Of a DNA stretch of 27,198 nucleotides, positions 25,685 to 27,198 are shown one piece after another (within the stretch, counting starts at the first letter, position 1; each line of letters opens with the position of its first letter). The stretch covers positions 1 to 27,198 of the forward strand of contig JAEYNZ010000122.1 in the NCBI GenBank assembly GCA_023412195.1. The letters run 5' to 3'. The stretch comes from Bacteroidota bacterium (GTDB taxonomy: Bacteria; Bacteroidota; Bacteroidia; Bacteroidales; Prolixibacteraceae). The notes under the pieces were generated by a model. It was not told the origin of the DNA. It did not search any database and saw nothing but the letters and a program-made list of their open reading frames with translations. A program made the translations under genes and the position numbers.

Positions 25685-25715
25685 CCTTCGGTTGAAAGTA
25701 CTAAAGTAACGAAGG
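25685..25715. repeat. CCTTCG...CGAAGG inverted repeat
   Basis: CCTTCG (25685-25690) and CGAAGG (25710-25715) are reverse complements, with a spacer that includes the palindrome AGTACT. It extends the same repeat cluster. Confidence 0.3.
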
Positions 25716-25802
25716 ATAAAAGGATTTGAATTGCCATACAAACCGGAATCCTCCCTCGGTGGATTTTTGTGCCTGCAACTAAACTCCTTCCCCCTGAAAC
25801 TT

Positions 25803-25833
25803 CTTGCATATTTTCACTTAAACCCTAACTTTA
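25803..25833 (+). promoter_or_regulatory. Candidate GntP promoter CTTG-N19-TAACTTTA
   Basis: CTTG (25803-25806) and TAACTTTA (25826-25833) sit 19 bases apart and each differs by one base from the Bacteroidota -33 TTTG and -7 TAnnTTTG boxes. Transcription would start near 25837-25840, giving a leader of about 20 bases before the ATG at 25859. Confidence 0.4.
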
Positions 25834-25858
25834 TAGCGCAATCTAAATAGCCGGGAAT

Positions 25859-27198
25859 ATGTCGACACCTTTTCTGATGTTCATCGTAATATCTGCAGTG
25901 GCATTGCTGCTGTTCATGGTACTGAAGCTTAAAATCAGCGCCTTTGTCTCTTTGCTTATCACTGCCATTTATACAGGCATTGTTGCAGGTATGCCACTGC
26001 AGGGAATTGTGAAGGCTATACAGGATGGTATGGCGGGCACACTGGGGTTCGTGGCTACAGTGGTCGGACTGGGCGCCATCTTCGGGCAAATGCTTGAGAG
26101 TTCAGGGGGTGCCGAATCACTTGCCCATTACCTTGTCAAAAAATTCGGAAAAGACAACGCATCCTGGGCAATGGTCATCACAGGTTTTATCGTTGCAATT
26201 CCGGTTTTTCTGGATGTGGGATTTATAATCCTTGTTCCCATTATTTATGCCCTTGCACGTGATACCAAGCGATCGCTGCTGTATTATGCCATACCACTGC
26301 TGGCAGGACTGGCAGTCACACACAGTTTTATCCCCCCCACACCCGGACCTGTTGCCGTTGCCGACATCATCAACGCACAGCTGGGATGGGTCATTCTCCT
26401 GGGTATTATACTTGGATTTCCTACTGCCGTCATTGCAGGACCTTTCTGGGGTAAATATATTTCACAAAAAATATACCTCGAACCACCCCTGGAGTATCAA
26501 AAACCGTCAAAGGAATATGATCCTGCCAGTTTCCCGTCTTTCCGGATGATTGCCATCATCATTTCAATACCCCTGGTTCTGATTCTCGTAAACACATTCA
26601 CCGTGCTGGCTGTTTCCAGGGAATTTATACCAAAGTCGGTATGGAGCGATATCCTGATTTTTATAGGACATCCCTTTTCAGCATTGATCATTGCCACACT
26701 TGTAGCATCATATTACCTGGGCATCAGAAGGGGCATGGACAAGCAAAAAATTCTGGATTTAAGTACCAAAGCCCTGGGGCCTGCAGGAATTATTATATTA
26801 ATTACAGGTGCCGGCGGTGTATTGAAACAAGTGCTTGTAGACAGCGGAATCGGACAGATCATGGCTGAATCGATGGCAGGATCAGCATTGCCACCTATTC
26901 TTCTGGCATGGATACTGGCAGCCATTGTGAGGGTGACTCAGGGATCGGCAACTGTTGCCATGATCACTGCAGCCGGCATCATAGCACCGGTCATCAGTGA
27001 GTTTAACCTGAACGACCCGCAACGGGCACTGATTGTGATTGCCATAGCATCGGGGGCCACCCTGCTCTCTCATGTAAACGACAGCGGGTTCTGGCTTGTA
27101 GGAAAATACCTGGGCATGAATGAGAAGCAAACACTTCAGAGCTGGACTGTAATGGAAACTATTATTGCGGTATGCGGGTTGGCTTTCGCGCTGCTTGC
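25859..27198 (+). CDS. GntP-family gluconate/sugar-acid permease (3' end cut by the window)
   Basis: This is an integral membrane protein with about 446 codons visible and no stop before the window end. GntP proteins are usually 440-455 residues, so only a few may be missing. The protein is hydrophobic throughout. Family landmarks are GLGAIFGQMLESSGGAE near residue 72, FLDVGFIILVPI near 117, IPPTPGPVAVAD at about 158-169 (P162, P164), RVTQGSATVAMITAAG near 358, and HVNDSGFW starting at H405. Members import gluconate or related sugar acids with protons. An in-frame TAA at 25844-25846 fixes ATG 25859 as the first start. It is divergent from the operon, so it may import acids released by those enzymes; this is inferred from position. 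Confidence 0.9.
   Translation, partial: MSTPFLMFIVISAVALLLFMVLKLKISAFVSLLITAIYTGIVAGMPLQGIVKAIQDGMAGTLGFVATVVGLGAIFGQMLESSGGAESLAHYLVKKFGKDNASWAMVITGFIVAIPVFLDVGFIILVPIIYALARDTKRSLLYYAIPLLAGLAVTHSFIPPTPGPVAVADIINAQLGWVILLGIILGFPTAVIAGPFWGKYISQKIYLEPPLEYQKPSKEYDPASFPSFRMIAIIISIPLVLILVNTFTVLAVSREFIPKSVWSDILIFIGHPFSALIIATLVASYYLGIRRGMDKQKILDLSTKALGPAGIIILITGAGGVLKQVLVDSGIGQIMAESMAGSALPPILLAWILAAIVRVTQGSATVAMITAAGIIAPVISEFNLNDPQRALIVIAIASGATLLSHVNDSGFWLVGKYLGMNEKQTLQSWTVMETIIAVCGLAFALL

Larger units (their letters stand above)
25468..25858. other. Divergent spacer with repeats between the operon and the GntP gene (391 bases)
   Basis: The spacer contains no gene. Its centre, 25598-25770, is packed with short palindromes (separate entries). 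A GntP promoter candidate lies at its right end. Upstream of the oxidoreductase only a weak TAATTTTA box (25490-25483, minus strand) is seen, with no good -33 partner, so the operon promoter is not settled. Confidence 0.6.

Noticed and set aside
25598..25770. CRISPR array
   Set aside because: The repeats are palindromic, of different sequence and irregularly spaced, with no regular repeat-spacer pattern or cas genes.
25814..27130. Several minus-strand frames under the GntP gene
   Set aside because: They are short, antisense and without family features, while the plus-strand frame carries all GntP landmarks.

Overview
The window looks like a chromosomal segment of a Bacteroidota bacterium, probably a polysaccharide-degrading member of the Bacteroidales/Marinilabiliales group. 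The evidence is indirect: no Shine-Dalgarno boxes, candidate promoters of the TTTG-N18/19-TAnnTTTG type, short GC-rich palindromic repeats between operons, and protein families (DUF4038, DUF1080, DUF1593, GH78, S1 sulfatases, GntP) that are common in this phylum. No rRNA, tRNA, CRISPR array or insertion sequence was recognised.

Layout. Bases 1-294 hold only repeat-like sequence. At 295-1812 (-) is a membrane protein that fuses a DoxX domain, an internal twin-arginine segment and a periplasmic TIM-barrel-like domain. It is divergent from a small NTF2/SnoaL-like gene (2179-2613, +). From 25467 down to 2619 runs one uninterrupted minus-strand cluster of 13 genes. In transcription order these are: Gfo/Idh/MocA oxidoreductase, DUF1593 nucleoside-hydrolase-like protein, GH78 rhamnosidase, GH28-like beta-helix protein, an unassigned (alpha/alpha)6 glycosidase-like protein, a short GH78-like protein, GH26, a second full-length GH78, a second DoxX/TIM-barrel fusion, a clan GH-A plus DUF1080 gene broken by a frameshift, an S1 sulfatase lipoprotein, a DUF4038 (apiosidase-like) hydrolase, and a large clan GH-A hydrolase. 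Gaps are 0-70 bases with two overlaps or abutments; the only larger one is 130 bases. A 391-base spacer with several palindromes separates this operon from a divergent GntP-family permease (25859 to the window end).

How the genes may work together. Nearly every product has a signal peptide, lipobox or Tat-like signal, so this is a set of periplasmic or surface enzymes. Rhamnosidases, a polygalacturonase-like protein, an apiosidase-like enzyme, a mannanase-like enzyme and a sulfatase suggest a branched, rhamnose-containing acidic or sulfated glycan (pectic side chain or algal polysaccharide). There is no SusC/SusD pair in the window. Instead the locus carries a Tat-type Gfo/Idh/MocA oxidoreductase, a DUF1080 (3-keto-glycoside hydrolase family) domain and a DoxX-anchored TIM-barrel protein. 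I infer that part of the substrate may be processed by periplasmic oxidation (3-keto sugar chemistry), with the DoxX fusion as a possible membrane-linked partner and GntP as a possible importer of sugar acids. That link is a hypothesis, not seen directly in the sequence.
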